From the NCBI GenBank assembly GCA_023101725.1, contig JALJCO010001305.1, positions 79,360 to 143,359 on the forward strand: a DNA stretch of 64,000 nt. The letters are read 5' to 3'. A program made the position numbers and the translations under genes. Each line of letters opens with the position of its first letter. The stretch's first letter is position 1. The stretch is from Atherinomorus stipes (Eukaryota; Chordata; Actinopteri; Atheriniformes; Atherinidae). This document shows positions 10,730 through 23,362 of this stretch, in pieces. The notes under the pieces are model-generated. The model worked only from the letters and a program-made list of their open reading frames with translations. It searched no databases and was not told the origin of the DNA.

Positions 10730-11357
10730 GTGATGTGGGAAAGAGCCAAGTTAAAAAGAAGCAAGTTGTGACACACACGTCATTACGCAAGAATGAATTT
10801 ATTAGAAGTGCGTTTAAACATTGCCTTTTTTTCAATTCATGAGTTTTAGTGTTATATAAGATATAAACTGCTTATTCTAACAACAGCAACAAATACAGAA
10901 AGCAAAACTGATCACATTAATTATCTTTACAATGAACATTATATACAGTTTTTGTCATATCTTACCAAACTTGCACAATTCTAACACACTGGACTTCAAC
11001 TGGGAGGTTTAAACCCTGCACACTCAGCCTCTATGTCTGGCAAACAACACAGGAAGGACGACAACCCAGTTGTCCTTTCCCAGTTGTCCCCAGCCCCAGG
11101 ACACAAAACCTCTGTAAGCCAAATAACGAGCACATCTGTTATTACAAAAATATGATACTTTTATACTTATCTAGGTGGTGTTTTTGCTTGGTTGTCCTGG
11201 GTAATAAAAATTGACACCGGTGCTCTTTTTAAACAATAAATGATTTGTGTTGTCTTTGTCGATGACCCAGTCTGAAACAGAGTTTAATTTATTGGTTTGA
11301 CTAATGAAGTTTAAAAAAAAAAGAAAATTTTCTCCCACTGATGCTCATGTCTTACAG

Positions 11358-11424
11358 ATGGAGACCCCAGAAGAAAAGTTTGAGCCATGAACCTGCAGTC
11401 TGCATCATCATTTTGGCTCAGTGA
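11358..11424 (+). CDS. candidate terminal coding exon of the same gene
   Basis: Acceptor CATGTCTTACAG ends at 11357. Joined in phase with the exon at 10569-10729, the frame continues as RWRPQKKSLSHEP and stops at TGA 11422-11424. The 3' UTR runs about 290 nt to AATAAA at 11693 followed by a T-rich stretch. The intervening intron is 628 bp. The tail sequence is short and unremarkable, so the join rests on phase, splice signals and the poly(A) site rather than homology. Confidence 0.4.
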
Positions 11425-11692
11425 ATGGGAAATTATGTAGACAGCGTTTTGTTATTAGAATTATTACTAATCCAGATTATTTCCACCATCACACAGCTAC
11501 GTTTTCAGAGAGACTAATCATCTAGATTTCTTGTAAAATGTCGAGTCATACAGGGGGTTTACATTATTCATGTGCGTTAGTCGACATCACAAATACGGCT
11601 GGATCAACTGTGCAAGTTGGTCCTAAACCTTCCCAGTCTTTGAACCTGTCATGTCATTTGATCAACACAAATGTAATTACACATCTGAAATC

Positions 11693-11698
11693 AATAAA
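11693..11698 (+). terminator. candidate polyadenylation signal
   Basis: AATAAA followed by ATATTTTATTGTC, a U/GU-rich downstream context, about 270 nt after the candidate stop codon. Confidence 0.4.
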
Positions 11699-11719
11699 AT
11701 ATTTTATTGTCTAACTTGC

Positions 11720-13350
11720 AAAGCTCTTCCTTTGCCTCCAATGGCCCATGGTCTGCCTGTTAAATGTCGCAGCATTCTGCAGGGAGGAGGGGTTCAAGCA
11801 GACCGGCTCAAGTCCTGGATGAAGGGTGATGCAGCGTGGCTCCTCTGGCTCCACATCTGTTCTGAACCTGTAGGAGTGTGTGTAATAGGTGTTTCAGTAC
11901 TTGGTATCTAGCATGATACTGGTTGTGTATTCATACTTTGAGTGATTACTGTGGAATACTTACTTCTTTATCCACATCCAGCATTGATCTCTGCAGCAGA
12001 TGTTCTCCTGCTCTATAGGCATGGTTCTGCATCCTCCACAGGTGCACCTATATAGCAAGTTATAATGTCAATCACCATATGACTGATGTTGAGGATTTCA
12101 GTTGTCAGTTCTATATTATGAAGCATGTTCCAGCAAAATGATCTAAACCCTTGAAGCATAATGTGTTGCAAGTGCAGCAATCCACATGAAGCAAACAGAA
12201 GACATACAGGTATGTGTTGACTGAAACTATAAGTGTTACTTTTGTATAGTCCTTTAGCCACCACAGCGAAGTGAAAACAGGAGCATATCAGTCTACAACA
12301 AGAAAGACTCATCACAAAATAATTTAGTATAGGTGTTTTAGGTTAGCCAGGTTAGCCATGTCCACTGTAGTTTACCTACTTTATTTACCCATATTTGCTC
12401 TGCTCCCTTCAAAGAAGTGGGTACTACTAACATGGGTTTACCAGCCACTAAAGCCTAACAAAGAAATGCTATCACTCCATTAGCTTTGTGAGAATTAGCC
12501 TGTAATGAAAGAGTAAGTCATAAAGATAACGCAGAGTGCAGAGCAGAGGATGACTGCTACTGTAGTTTGATCTGTGACTTTACAGACAAACATATTTGGT
12601 AGAGTCAAAATATGCTTTGTTCCATATTATTTAGACAATTTGTTGCCTAACTTTATTTGGCTAGGCTATACTAGTTAGCAATACAAAGTTCTGCCAACGA
12701 CCACAGAGGAAATAAATAAGTTACCATTCTGATGTAGACCGTGAAGAACGAGGCTGATCATCACAGAGGTCAGTGTCTTGCTTTTGTGGCTCAAACAAGT
12801 CGGGCTTCAGCAGTCCGGCTGCAGACTTGTCTTCCGTTGTCTTCTGCTTGCCTAGCACATGGGGGCGGGAACGCTCCTGTGCGTGGGCGTGGTTTCAGCG
12901 CCTCCAGCGGACACACCCCCAGCGTCTCAGGACAGAGAATACTGATCCCAGTTACATTATTTTGAGACCTAATTTTATATGCTTAACGATGTTTTTAATC
13001 ATTCAAATTTGGCTGGGTGATTAATAACTAATATTTCTGTGGTGTGACAAACTCAAAACACATATTTATTGCGACTTTACATGGACTTTAAGTGTTTCAA
13101 CCAACTGTTCAATATCTTTTTTTTTGTGTGTGTATTCTGGGACATTTCTCCTCCTGCCACAGCTAGAGTGTCGGGGGGTTGTAAAAATGCTCTGACAGAG
13201 CGTAATTTCAGGTGTGCACAAACGACCCTATAGTACTCCAGACTTTGGAGGACAGTCTGGTTGCATCCCATGATGCCCTCCATATAACAAAATACCAGCA
13301 GGGATGTTGCAGAATTTTTTATTAATCACGCTATCACTGTTACACTTATT
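11720..13350. other. no gene seen; unique sequence with one GC-rich patch
   Basis: Open frames at 11651-11911 and 12741-12965 lack splice support. A GC-rich patch at 12850-12930 has a GGGGCGGG box and CACACCCCC motifs. Confidence 0.35.
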
Positions 13351-13563
13351 ACTGTTAAGGATCACCAAATCTGTACTTCTTGGGCCAATGTCTGGATGTT
13401 TTTCAACATTTCCCTGCTTCAGCACACCTGGCTCAAATTAAATGGATCCAAAGACCAATGAAGTTTGTCACATTGACTTGTTAATTTGAGTCAGGTGTAT
13501 TGGCACAGGGACTCATTGAAAATCTGGCCCAAGAAGTCCAGATTTTGTGATCCCTACTGTTTA
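13351..13563. mobile_element. palindromic hAT-type MITE
   Basis: Left arm beginning GGATCACCAAATCTG (13359) and right arm ending CAGATTTTGTGATCCCT (13555) are inverted copies across most of the element, with a shared TCAAATTAA and CACACCTG core near the centre. Flanks ACTGTTAA (13351-13358) and ACTGTTTA (13556-13563) are an 8-bp target-site duplication with one mismatch, which points to hAT. No coding capacity. Confidence 0.7.
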
Positions 13564-16214
13564 TTATCAAGGTTGCCACAGAGCATCGATGGTTTTCAGC
13601 CTGGTAGCCTTTATGTTACTGAAGTTTCAATGTAGTACTTTCAATTTTTTTTTTCATTTTTTACAAAGAAAATGACCAGTAAAGTGCTGATGACATGACC
13701 TCAATTTAGCAATAGAACAATACAGTAGGGACCCGTTATATGGCTGGATTTTTAACCACTGCCCTTCAGGCAACGATATTATGCTACAGAAGCTACATTA
13801 AATGAGACTGTGGAACAATGTATAGTTTTAAAACTTTATATTTATTAAGAGTTCAATACAGTATAACAGTGAACATGAACAGCTACAGTATATTTCTGGT
13901 GCAGCTCCATGGGCGACTTCTGTCCACAGCCAAACTGAACACTGCTGGCTGTTGCATATCATTCCCTCTTCTGTGGCATCTTTACATTCGTGGTTCTTCC
14001 AGACAGCATCTAAAGCCACACAAACACACAGCACCGGTTGGTTATTGCCATGTCGACAAGTTGTCTCCATTCCCTCTGTGCTGACAATAATGAACGTTTT
14101 TTTCTGGTGACGATGAATAAGCTTTATTGTTCATGTGGACATGCCCTTTGTTGTCTACCAGAAAATAAGTTAAATCCCCAAGTCTTGCAACTATTAACCA
14201 CAGCTGATGTAGCGGTGAAAGTGTTTGATGAAATTAATGCCTTTACACCATTAGAAAAGTACTTTACCCATTTAATATCTGATCTGACAGCCTACTTAAA
14301 GTAGGATACTAAGCAAAACATTGAAGTCCGTTTTTAAAATGACGTGATCATGCTAGCAACAGCTAAAACATAGAGATCAGGTTCTGAAAATGTTTCGTCA
14401 GAAATATTTATGTGATTAGCCTTATTATAGTTTAAAAATAACCTCTATAGTATCTATAGTAATTATCATTCAAAAGCTGGATAAATAACCAAAAACTACC
14501 TACGTTAGTTCACATCACTTCACATCAACTTCATATTCCTCATTCATGTCATCCAAATAAAATTACATGAGTTGATCCTGAAATTATTCATAAAAGCTTT
14601 CACATCGTCATTCATCCTCAAATAAAAGTGAAATCCACATTTATAATACTTACATTTGTCCGCGGATGACCAAGATCCATAAACAAGCTGGGACTGTCAT
14701 CCTCTACGTGTTTTTGGTGATCTCTTTCTCTCTTTTTTTAAATCAACTCGTGACTCGTGAAATCTGATCCGCTGAGGATCCGCAATGGGTGACAGTGAGA
14801 CCCCACGTGGTGGCGCTGGGATAAAAAATCTGCACCTCCTGTTTATTGGACTTGATCCGTATCCGGCACGGGTCGGTGGTTTGACAGTCCGCCTTTCCCA
14901 CGCTCAGCTGAGTGTTGGGCGGAGGTCAATTCTGACAACCATTTGTCAGAAGCACCCCTGCCCCTCTGTCTTAACAGGATTGAACGCGCAAACCAGAGGG
15001 AAAGGGCTAAGGGGTAGAATTAAGATTGGGCCGTAGTCACCCAGTGTTACACATCACCAACTTAACCACAGCAGACACTTTACAATCATTTAAGTTATTG
15101 CTCTGAGTGGTAATGTGTATGTTGGCAGGAAGAACCTGTTGCACCTTTCTATCTTACAGTGAACCTGAAGAAGCTTCAGAGCAAATTAAATCACAGGATA
15201 TGATTGGCATCATAATAAGCCTTTCTTATTTTCCACAGGTCATAGCTCAATTTTATTGACATCCAACTTTATCTTGTCTACTTCTTTTACTTACTGATTT
15301 TCTTTCAACTTCATTAAATAAAAAGTCCACCTTTTTGTCAGCCATGTGCTTGCATTTTGTTTGTTTGTGTTCATACTTCCTTTCAAAAACAAAGACAAAA
15401 TGAAGGAATAAAACAAAGACAACAAAAAAGGGAGAAAATACCCCCAGGGAAAATCCTCCAACCTAGAAAAACACATGCATGAGTTTCTTTGCACAGATAC
15501 AACAATTTAGTATGACTAACAGCTATCCCTCTTCATATGAACACACTTGATCCTCCACAGAGTTGACTGATCCGACTCCCCTCATTACAGTAGTGATGCC
15601 TCAAATGTATCCATTTTCCCCAAGAGTAAGAATCGATGATGGGAAGATTTGAACTCAGCCATGAAGGGAGCTCTTTCAGAGCTGATGATCCAGCTGCTGC
15701 ATCTTATATAAACTGCAGCAGATGTGAGGGCACTTACAGCAGTTGCCCAGCATAAAAGTGATGCAAAGCCAAGGATAATAAGACTACAGATGTTTCTTTT
15801 TTATAAGGAGGAAACATCTGTCTGACTTTTGCTTCATTTGGTTAAACATGGCTGATGTCTCTGTTGTACATTGTCATGAGTCTGCATGTGTATAATGGGT
15901 GTGAGATTTTAGTAAAAGGCAATAGCTCAATATACAGGACAGACATACTTTTTTATATCTGAATTTAAACTTTTCTGAATCTTGCTGAGTGGAAATAAAA
16001 AATAAATAAATAAATAAATAAACTTGAATGGGGTGTGGGGTGGTAAAACCCAGTGATGTTTGTTGTGGATTTCAGGGTTTTCATATTGATCTGGGGAAAT
16101 GCTTACGCTTGTGGACCTGCATGTTAGGATTTCCTGATGTGAACTTCTATTTTTGAAGAAAAATAGAGATGAAAAAAAAATGCTGACATAACACATGATT
16201 GTTAAATCCATCCA
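13564..16214. other. no confident gene; one coding-like island, one tetranucleotide repeat
   Basis: 13818-14304 has overlapping open frames on both strands. The minus frame (13828-14070) is Cys-rich (ICNSQQCSVW), vaguely PHD-like. The plus frame (14038-14304) ends in LEKYFTHLISDLTAYLK. Neither has splice or homology support. An AAAT repeat lies at 15996-16022. The remainder is unique AT-rich sequence. Confidence 0.35.
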
Positions 16215-16730
16215 ACTATTGCTATCCTACGCTGGGTTGCAGCAGCAGCAGCAGCATCTTAAGCAGTGAAAGTCAGACTTTTCTGTCCTCACCATGTTTT
16301 CCAGCTTGTCTGGGAGGATTCAGGCCAGCCGAGAGATGCAGTCTGTTCAGAATGCCTGCGGTCTTTTCTGTGAGAAGATGTGCACAACACCTCACCAAAG
16401 AGGTGTTCAGGAGGCATCCTAACCAGATATCTGAGTCCCCTCATCGAAAGACCAAGCTTCTCATACTGTCTTCAAAGGAAAGTCTTGACACCCTGGGAAA
16501 GAAACTAATTTTAGCTGCTTGTTTTTCTGTCACTATGGACAGCTTATGACCAAAGGTAAAGGAATGTGGCTTGACCAGCAAATCGAGAGCTTGGCCTCTT
16601 GACACGTGAACGGCATGCATCACTGTGGATGCGGCACCAATATGCCTGCCAATCTCTTGCTTTGCATTCTTTCCACATTTGTGAACAAGAGACACTTAAA
16701 CTCTTCTACTTGTGGCAGAATGTCATTCTA
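16215..16730 (-). mobile_element. Rex3/RTE LINE reverse-transcriptase fragment
   Basis: Read on the minus strand the frame 16441-16695 contains QEIGRHIGAASTVMHAV and SFTFGHKLSIVTEK, which correspond to the conserved Rex3 C-terminal reverse-transcriptase segment (EIDRRIGAAS..., TYGHELWVVTE in the usual family). The plus strand reads through the familiar CAGGAGGCATCCTAACCAGA block further left (about 16410). Several frameshifts; 5' and 3' ends lost. A CAG repeat lies near 16240-16258. Confidence 0.8.
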
Positions 16731-18879
16731 GAAATAGTTAAATCAGGCTGAAGTCATCTGGATTTTATACAGCAGTCCTATCTGTCTTTGGATAATTGTG
16801 TTTGGAAGTGGTGCTTGAGTATTTATTCTATTTCATTTTGGGGGAAAAAAATGCTCCATGGATTTACAGGTTGTAGATATTCAAACCATGTCTCCTACGC
16901 AATTAAAAGCACGTTAACGTGTTACTGAAATTTCAATTTCTCTATCATAATTGAATGCCAGTAAGGTAATGTCAGGAATAGCCTGTGGACATCTGCAGCT
17001 GTGATACTGAGAACTGAATTATCAAACTCATGAGTATCATGTTACAGTCAAATTCTTTCTATAATTTCCTTGGAAGGACTCAGCTATATAACATTATACA
17101 AAATATAGATTTTTTTTTTTTTTTTTAATTCCCAGTGGACATTTTTACCTTTTGACTTGCAACATCAAGACCAAATAACATGCACTTGTGATTAATATAA
17201 GGACACTCTTCCCCCTTTGCAGATAAATATTTAAAACTACCTAGTTATCACTTAACACACATGAGATGGGGGTCACACCACCGGTTAGGTGAAGATGAGG
17301 TTAAAGAATCTGTGGATGGTAATTGCTTTAAAAGTTGACTTTTATTCCAAGGTAACTAATGGACATGGCCCAAGATGTGAGGAAGAATTAACAGGAATAT
17401 AAATTGACAATGATGCAGGTATACCCAACACTGGAAAGGCAAAAGGAAAACACAAGTACAAAATGAGTCAATATGTTTGCAGAGGTAGCCATAATGAGTC
17501 ATAGAAGGAGCTCTGTCAAGAGAAAAGGCCCTTGAGTGTTGGTTTTGCCATACATTTATTATAAGGTGTCTTCTTGATGAAAGCAGAGAGAAATACGACT
17601 GGATTGAATGTGCTTGTGCCCTCTAGCCTTGGGCCTGTTTATTAATACACATTACTTTTTTATGTCTTATAGTAAATAATGTATTGGAATTGTGACAATA
17701 TGCAACTTGGCCATTACCTGCGGGGAATCAGATTGATGGCAGAGGCCAATGCGAGCCTTGGCCCCTTGATGACAACATTAAGCTATAAATTAAAGCTTAG
17801 ATGCTAACTATGAGAATTTATAGTGCAGGAAGACGGCATGAGAAGAACACTGTAGAGCTTATAATAGGGAAATTGTCATTTAATTTGTTGTATTTTGGCA
17901 CGGTGATGGTCATGTCAAATATCCTTAAATTATTGGACAAAATTATTCTTTACAAGTTGTGCTGACAGATGTCTTTATTTACTATTCTTTTGTTTGGTTG
18001 GTTTTTTGGGTCAAATCCATACTGGAAATTGGATGTTCTGTGTTCAGAACGATGTTCTTTGATCTTCATCAAAGTTTGTGTTTGCTGATAAGAATAAAAT
18101 AAAAGTTTCATGGCTGCTTATAGTGGGTTTTCTCTGACCATACAGACCTAAATTCTTATATCTTTTTTATAAAAAGAAAAAAGTCTCTCACTACCCTCAT
18201 GTTAGATGTTGAATAAGACAATGTTGCTGATATTAGCTCTTATGCTAATGACTGCTAGTTTTATCCCCTTCATGCTTAGACAGGCATGGAAAATGATTAG
18301 TCACAAAATAGATGAGCATGTGATGCTGTGTTGGGATAAAATTATCTCTGAAAGGGTCGAACCCTTTGTGAACAGCAGATGACCCACATTTCTAGAATGT
18401 TACTCTATATAGTCTGAATTCAGAATTTATTATGCTCATGCTTTCATTTAGGAGCTGTGTCAATGCTTAATACCTTTTACATGCTTGTTTCCTCATATGA
18501 GTGAAATGATAAAGAACCATATTAATAAGAGACATTGATAAGTATCAATAAAATGTAATGAATTCTCTTCCCTATTGACTGAATCCTAAAATGAAACTGC
18601 AGGATAAGAAATGTTTGGAGGGAGTTAAACTCAGCTGTGTGTGTCACTCTATCCTTCAACCCCTCTGACATTTTGATACCAACTTTGTCAACTCTGATAC
18701 AGTGGTTTGTGACTATTTCCAGAAATGACTCCATTTCCTTACATAGCTATTTTGTCGTGACAGCATGAAAATGCAAAAACCCGGTATCAATCCACAGATT
18801 CTGTTTTCAGGTCTGTTGCCGTGAGACAGGGTTGGTATACGCTGCAAACTGAAAAGTTGCCTATGTCTAGTACATTCTT
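16731..18879. other. no gene seen; possible conserved non-coding block
   Basis: A T-run lies at about 17109-17126. About 17640-17960 is compact and rich in homeobox-type motifs (TAAAT, ATTAAGC, TTGATGGCAG) with no repeat hallmark, so it is a candidate regulatory block. No exon is supported. Confidence 0.3.
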
Positions 18880-19359
18880 TGAAAGGGACTAGAGGCAGAA
18901 ATTTAAAAAACAAACAAACATGCATGTCCATTTTTTTAATACTAATGGGTGATGATGCGCTAAATGCCAAAAAGAACGTTTCCACCCATGTTTCTCTCCG
19001 TTGCCTTGAACAGGCTGTGTGCTGCAAAATGCGCTGCAATTCGGAGGCCGAATTTCCCGCGCTGCCCTGCGGACGTGACGTCAAATTACGCTACATCCGC
19101 AGTTTTGATACAGGAAGAAGACGGTCGCGGTAAATTCAAACACTGTAAGCGATAATTATGGATTCTTCTGCCGTCAGAAAACGATCCAGATCAACTGAAA
19201 GACACTAAAAAGTATAACTACGAAGAAAAAGCGTAGTAAACAACATTACTGTATAGCTTCAGTTTGTGCATGCTCCCGTGACGGCTTGGCTCGTGGCTGC
19301 AGTTACCTGAAGCGCCAGTCGCGAGTTTCATTTCTTAATCTTGCCTCTAATCCCTTTAA
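18880..19359 (+). mobile_element. TTAA-flanked non-autonomous element, family A, copy A2
   Basis: Inverted relative to A1. Left flank reads TGAA instead of TTAA; right TTAA is at 19356-19359. Inverted ends AGGGACTAGAGGCA and its partner near 19342-19355. CRE TGACGTCA at 19076-19083. The candidate exon starts at ATG 19158, reads MDSSAVRKRSRSTERH and then hits a frameshift-induced stop; the donor is altered to GCGTAG. Length about 472 bp against 482 in A1. Confidence 0.8.
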
Positions 19360-22351
19360 ATACTGCATGATTCACTATCATTTTTCATTATATCATGACC
19401 TTATACACTCAAACTAATAAATGGTGATTTACTGTGGGGCTACTGACTACAGAGTTTTGGACTATAGTGTTTAATTCAGATTTGAATCCACTTACAGGCG
19501 ATCACACCACCAACTTGTAATGTTATAATGTGTTTTACAGTGAATTGCTTATTCACTCAAATATGAATTTTATCCAAAAACAAAACTTAAAACTCCGGCA
19601 CTTTCTTTCAATGTGGGTGTGAATTTAAGAAAAGGGTGCTGAGTGGGTCGATATTGAATATTATGTGGAATAATAAAGTGGGTGAGACGCAGCGAGTGAA
19701 CAGAAACTTGCAGTTTTTTAATATAAAACCCTAAAAAAAAGTGTCAGTAGAGTTTCAGAGGAAAACCTGACATGAGCAGCCATGTGTGGGCTGATTTGGC
19801 AATAAGCACAAAGCCCACGAGTAGGAGATAAAAAAGGGAAAAAGAGAGAAATCTACTGTATATGTTTGTATTCATACTGCTGGCATCAAGGCAGGCTGGC
19901 AGGGGTTAGTCAAAGCATCTGTTCTCAGTGTAATGAGTGTGTCTACCCCCTCCTTTTACACAGTCTTATCATTACCAGTGTTTAATTAGAAACATCCTAC
20001 CCCGGTTGATGCTGTGGCTGCTGAGAGCAAGGTTGAGAGAGAGAGAAAGAGGGGTTGATACCCACACTGGCAGAGTGAACAGCATAGATAAACAATTGCA
20101 AGCAGAAAGGGGAAGAACATGACCTCAGCAAACAGCAGAGCATCTCAGACGCCACATGATGGCAGTGGACCAGCTTTAGAAAAAGTGTGGTAAGAAAACT
20201 CACCTGAAAAAGGTAGTGGCAGCAAAAGCTCTCCTTCCATGCAATATTTATAATAAAACGAGGAATTTGACAAGACTGTCTAGTTTACGTCAAATAAATG
20301 TGAGACTTCACCATGTAACATGTCTTTTTTTCTACATCTGCCATGGTGTTTTACCATTTACATATTCCACATATAAATATTGATGTTTTTCTGCTCTTCT
20401 CGGAGTGAATGAATCACAACTGCCTGATTCTATTCATTGTATTTTTTTCTAGTGCTATTCTTAAGGTTTACTTGAAAACATCTCACATTTTTCCTATTTG
20501 TAGTCATTTTGTTTTGCCTGTTTCTTGAATTAAGCTCAGTCTTTTCAACCTAGCTCCCACTAAGACATTGTTTTCCTACCCAGAATGTCACAGCAGTGAA
20601 AAAGGGTTTCCAACAGCAAGGCTTTTTTTTTTTCTTACAAGTTCATTAAGTTTTCTTATTGTTTTGTATTAATAGCCTCCCAGATAATCCCTTTACTCCT
20701 TTGAACTTGATAGCTTTTTGAATACTTAATTATCTTGATAAACTGTTTCAGAGTCTGATTAAGAAATGATTCTTATAAAATTACTTGCGGGCAAGTGTAG
20801 GCTAATGTGGTGATAAATGGTCCCATTTTTTATTATCTACACAGCTACTTTCCACAGAAAAATCATCAACAATGGCAGGTGGCAGTTTTTATTGTTTTAA
20901 ATCTTCCATCAAGCTTCATTACTCAGCCTGACTTCTATTTACACATGGCAATTTTCCACTTTGTTGGCTAATTTTTATTACGAGCAGACAGCCATCATCC
21001 CAGCCGGCGCATCTATATCTGCCTCATGGGATTTAGCAGTGGTCCCCATGGGTTTTTGAGACAGCATCTGCTTAATACTGGATAATTTATCAATGATCCA
21101 TGCAGATTAATCATCTGTGGATGAAAACTGGTAATTGACTGCAGGGACAAAGTGAACAGGAATTTGAAAAAGAAAGTACACCCTTTTCTAGCTCTAAGGC
21201 TTGTGTATCAGGACATAATCATTTATAAAAGCCTGGCCCTTACCTTGTCTTAAAATTATGTACATAACAATCTCTGATGAACACAACATGACAAATTGTA
21301 CTGTCACTATCAAATAATTTAAAAAATTTAAAATAAAAAGAATGCAGGAGTGTGAGAAAAGTACGTGAAACTCATATTTCAGTAGCTTGAAGAACCACTT
21401 TTAGCTACAAAAAGAAAAAAAATATTAATCTCTCACCACATTATGGAGGAGTTTTGTTTCACTCTGTCTAAAATTGCTTCAATTAATTGTGCACAAACAG
21501 ATGCCTAGGAATCGCAGTCCTCTTAAAGCGACACTACAAAAGTTTCAGACCCCAAAGCTTTGTGCTTCTGACTTGTTTTGATGGCACATAGACATTCATC
21601 ATGCATGTTCCTGGGGCCATCATTGCCCTGCAGCATCCTGGGGCTGAGAAACTGCCCTTAACAACTTTGTATTCCAGCCCAGAGCATCACGTGACAGCTT
21701 CATTTTGCTGTACGGCACCACATCATATGCCCGCCACTGGATATCAATACACCAGCCATTTTGGATGCACACCATGGCTGATTAGGCTAAGAAAACTTCA
21801 AGAAGAAATTATCGAAGAAGGAAGAGTGAAAGTGACAGAGCAAAAGACAAAAGTGACAAACTGACAGATCAGCTTTTGTTAACGCATGAAAAGTGCAAAA
21901 AATCTGCCAAAGTTTAGGTCTGGACTTTGAAAAAGAAGAGAATCAAGATGTTGTCTTGTAACTGTCCAGGCAGCCATGCTGTTGCAGATTTGATACAGTT
22001 TTTGGATACTTTTCTTGTTTTAAAATCCCATTTTGGTCTAGCTGAAGCTGTCAGACAGGTGGCCACCGATTAACTCCAGAGTACATTAATATTCAGAGAA
22101 ATTGGTTGTCATCTCAATAAGTTTAAATACAGTTGTGAAAAAAATCTTACTGATGTGGTGCAAACAATGTGACCAGTCATCTCCACTTTGGATTTGTCTG
22201 TCCGAAATATATTGTTGAGAAGCACATTTGTAAATCTTAGCTGCACAGTCTTTTGTTGTCCTGTAGCCTTTTTAAAAAAGTAATCTTTATTTAAGAAAAT
22301 ATAAATAATGAGAACCCTTTCCCGATGCATGCGCAACAGGATTTGCTTCTG
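19360..22351. other. no gene seen; possible conserved non-coding block and a lone TTAAAG end
   Basis: Mostly AT-rich unique sequence. About 20930-21170 (TAATTTTTATTACGAGC, GATTAATCATCTG) has the look of homeodomain-bound conserved DNA. TTAAAGCGACAC at 21533 resembles the left end of another TTAA element but no right end follows. The ORF at 21601-21864 has no support. Confidence 0.3.
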
Positions 22352-22681
22352 TACACACGGAAAACTCCTGGGTCAAGCTGCTGGGTTAAAAAGGGACCAA
22401 CTGATTTCTGGGTTATTTCAGACCAGACATTTTGGTTGTTGGGTTGTTGATCCAACTTGTGGGTTAAAATAACCCAACATTGTAGTCAATATAACCTAAC
22501 TTCTGGGTCGAATATTCAACCTGAAAGTTGGGTAAAATAAACAAACAAACAAACAAAAGAACAACAAAAAAAATTTCTGGGTCGAAGTAACCCAGAAATT
22601 AGTTGGTTCCTTTTTAACCCCACAGTCGGTTAAAAATAACCCATCGTTGCTTATATTTGACCAAGGAGTTTTTAGTGTGTA
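22352..22681. mobile_element. TA-flanked MITE with internal TGGGTTA/TAACCCA arrays
   Basis: TA at both ends; inverted ends CACACGGAAAACTCC and GGAGTTTTTAGTGTG. The interior repeats TGGGTTA, TAACCCA and related palindromes at least eight times (for example 22452-22471 and 22578-22600). TA duplication suggests Tc1/mariner mobilisation. An AAAC repeat lies near 22538-22560. Confidence 0.65.
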
Positions 22682-22732
22682 AGATTACTTCAGTTGTCTT
22701 TCCACCTGGATGCACTAGACCTGCAAAAATCA

Positions 22733-23362
22733 GTGTTTATTAGGGATGTCTGATATTATCAGCCTAACAATATTATCAGCTGATATTTGCGTTATAATGT
22801 GATATTGGAAAATATCAGTATCGATTTTTTTTACCAATATTTTACAAACGAAATATATATTTTACTAGCAAGATTTCGCAACGGCAACGACATCTCACGA
22901 GATTTAGTTCCATCAGCATCACTCCAGATGTAGAAAAGTCTGGAAGTTATTCTGGAAGAACTTCATATCCCAGCATTCCTTTCAGAGTCATATGACTATG
23001 GTGCTTCTGCTGCTGCTACAGACAATCTTGCTTTGAAGCTGCTTATGTCTGGTATTAAGTTGTTGTTAAGTTACCAAGTTGTCAGAAACATTATAATTAG
23101 CCACATGTTGGCTAATACCTGCAAGTATCTGATATATGGCAGTCAGATGTCCAAAATGAACAACTCTGGCTGTGTTAAGGCTATTGTGGGAACTTTGCTC
23201 TTGGAGCAGAATGTAGTTTTATCTCTCAGAATATGAGAGATACAACCTCACAGTTGTCTGCATATATCAATATTGGTTATCAGATATTGGAAATTAAGAG
23301 TTGGACAATAATGGATAGCATATCGGCAAAAAAAGCCAAAATCGAACATCCCTAGTGTTTAT
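22733..23362. mobile_element. hAT non-autonomous element, copy 1
   Basis: Perfect 8-bp target-site duplication GTGTTTAT (22733-22740, 23355-23362). Ends TAGGGATGT and ACATCCCTA, with GATAT-rich subterminal sequence. The interior ORF 23033-23236 is not a transposase. A second, interrupted copy lies at 39306-42057. Confidence 0.85.

Noticed and set aside
18713..19155. Overlapping ORFs on both strands around 18.7-19.2 kb
   Set aside because: They fall on repeat A2; similarity to 3336-3548 is due to the repeat, not to a conserved protein.
21533..21900. Complete TTAA element starting TTAAAGCGACAC
   Set aside because: Right end missing; only a possible left end remains.
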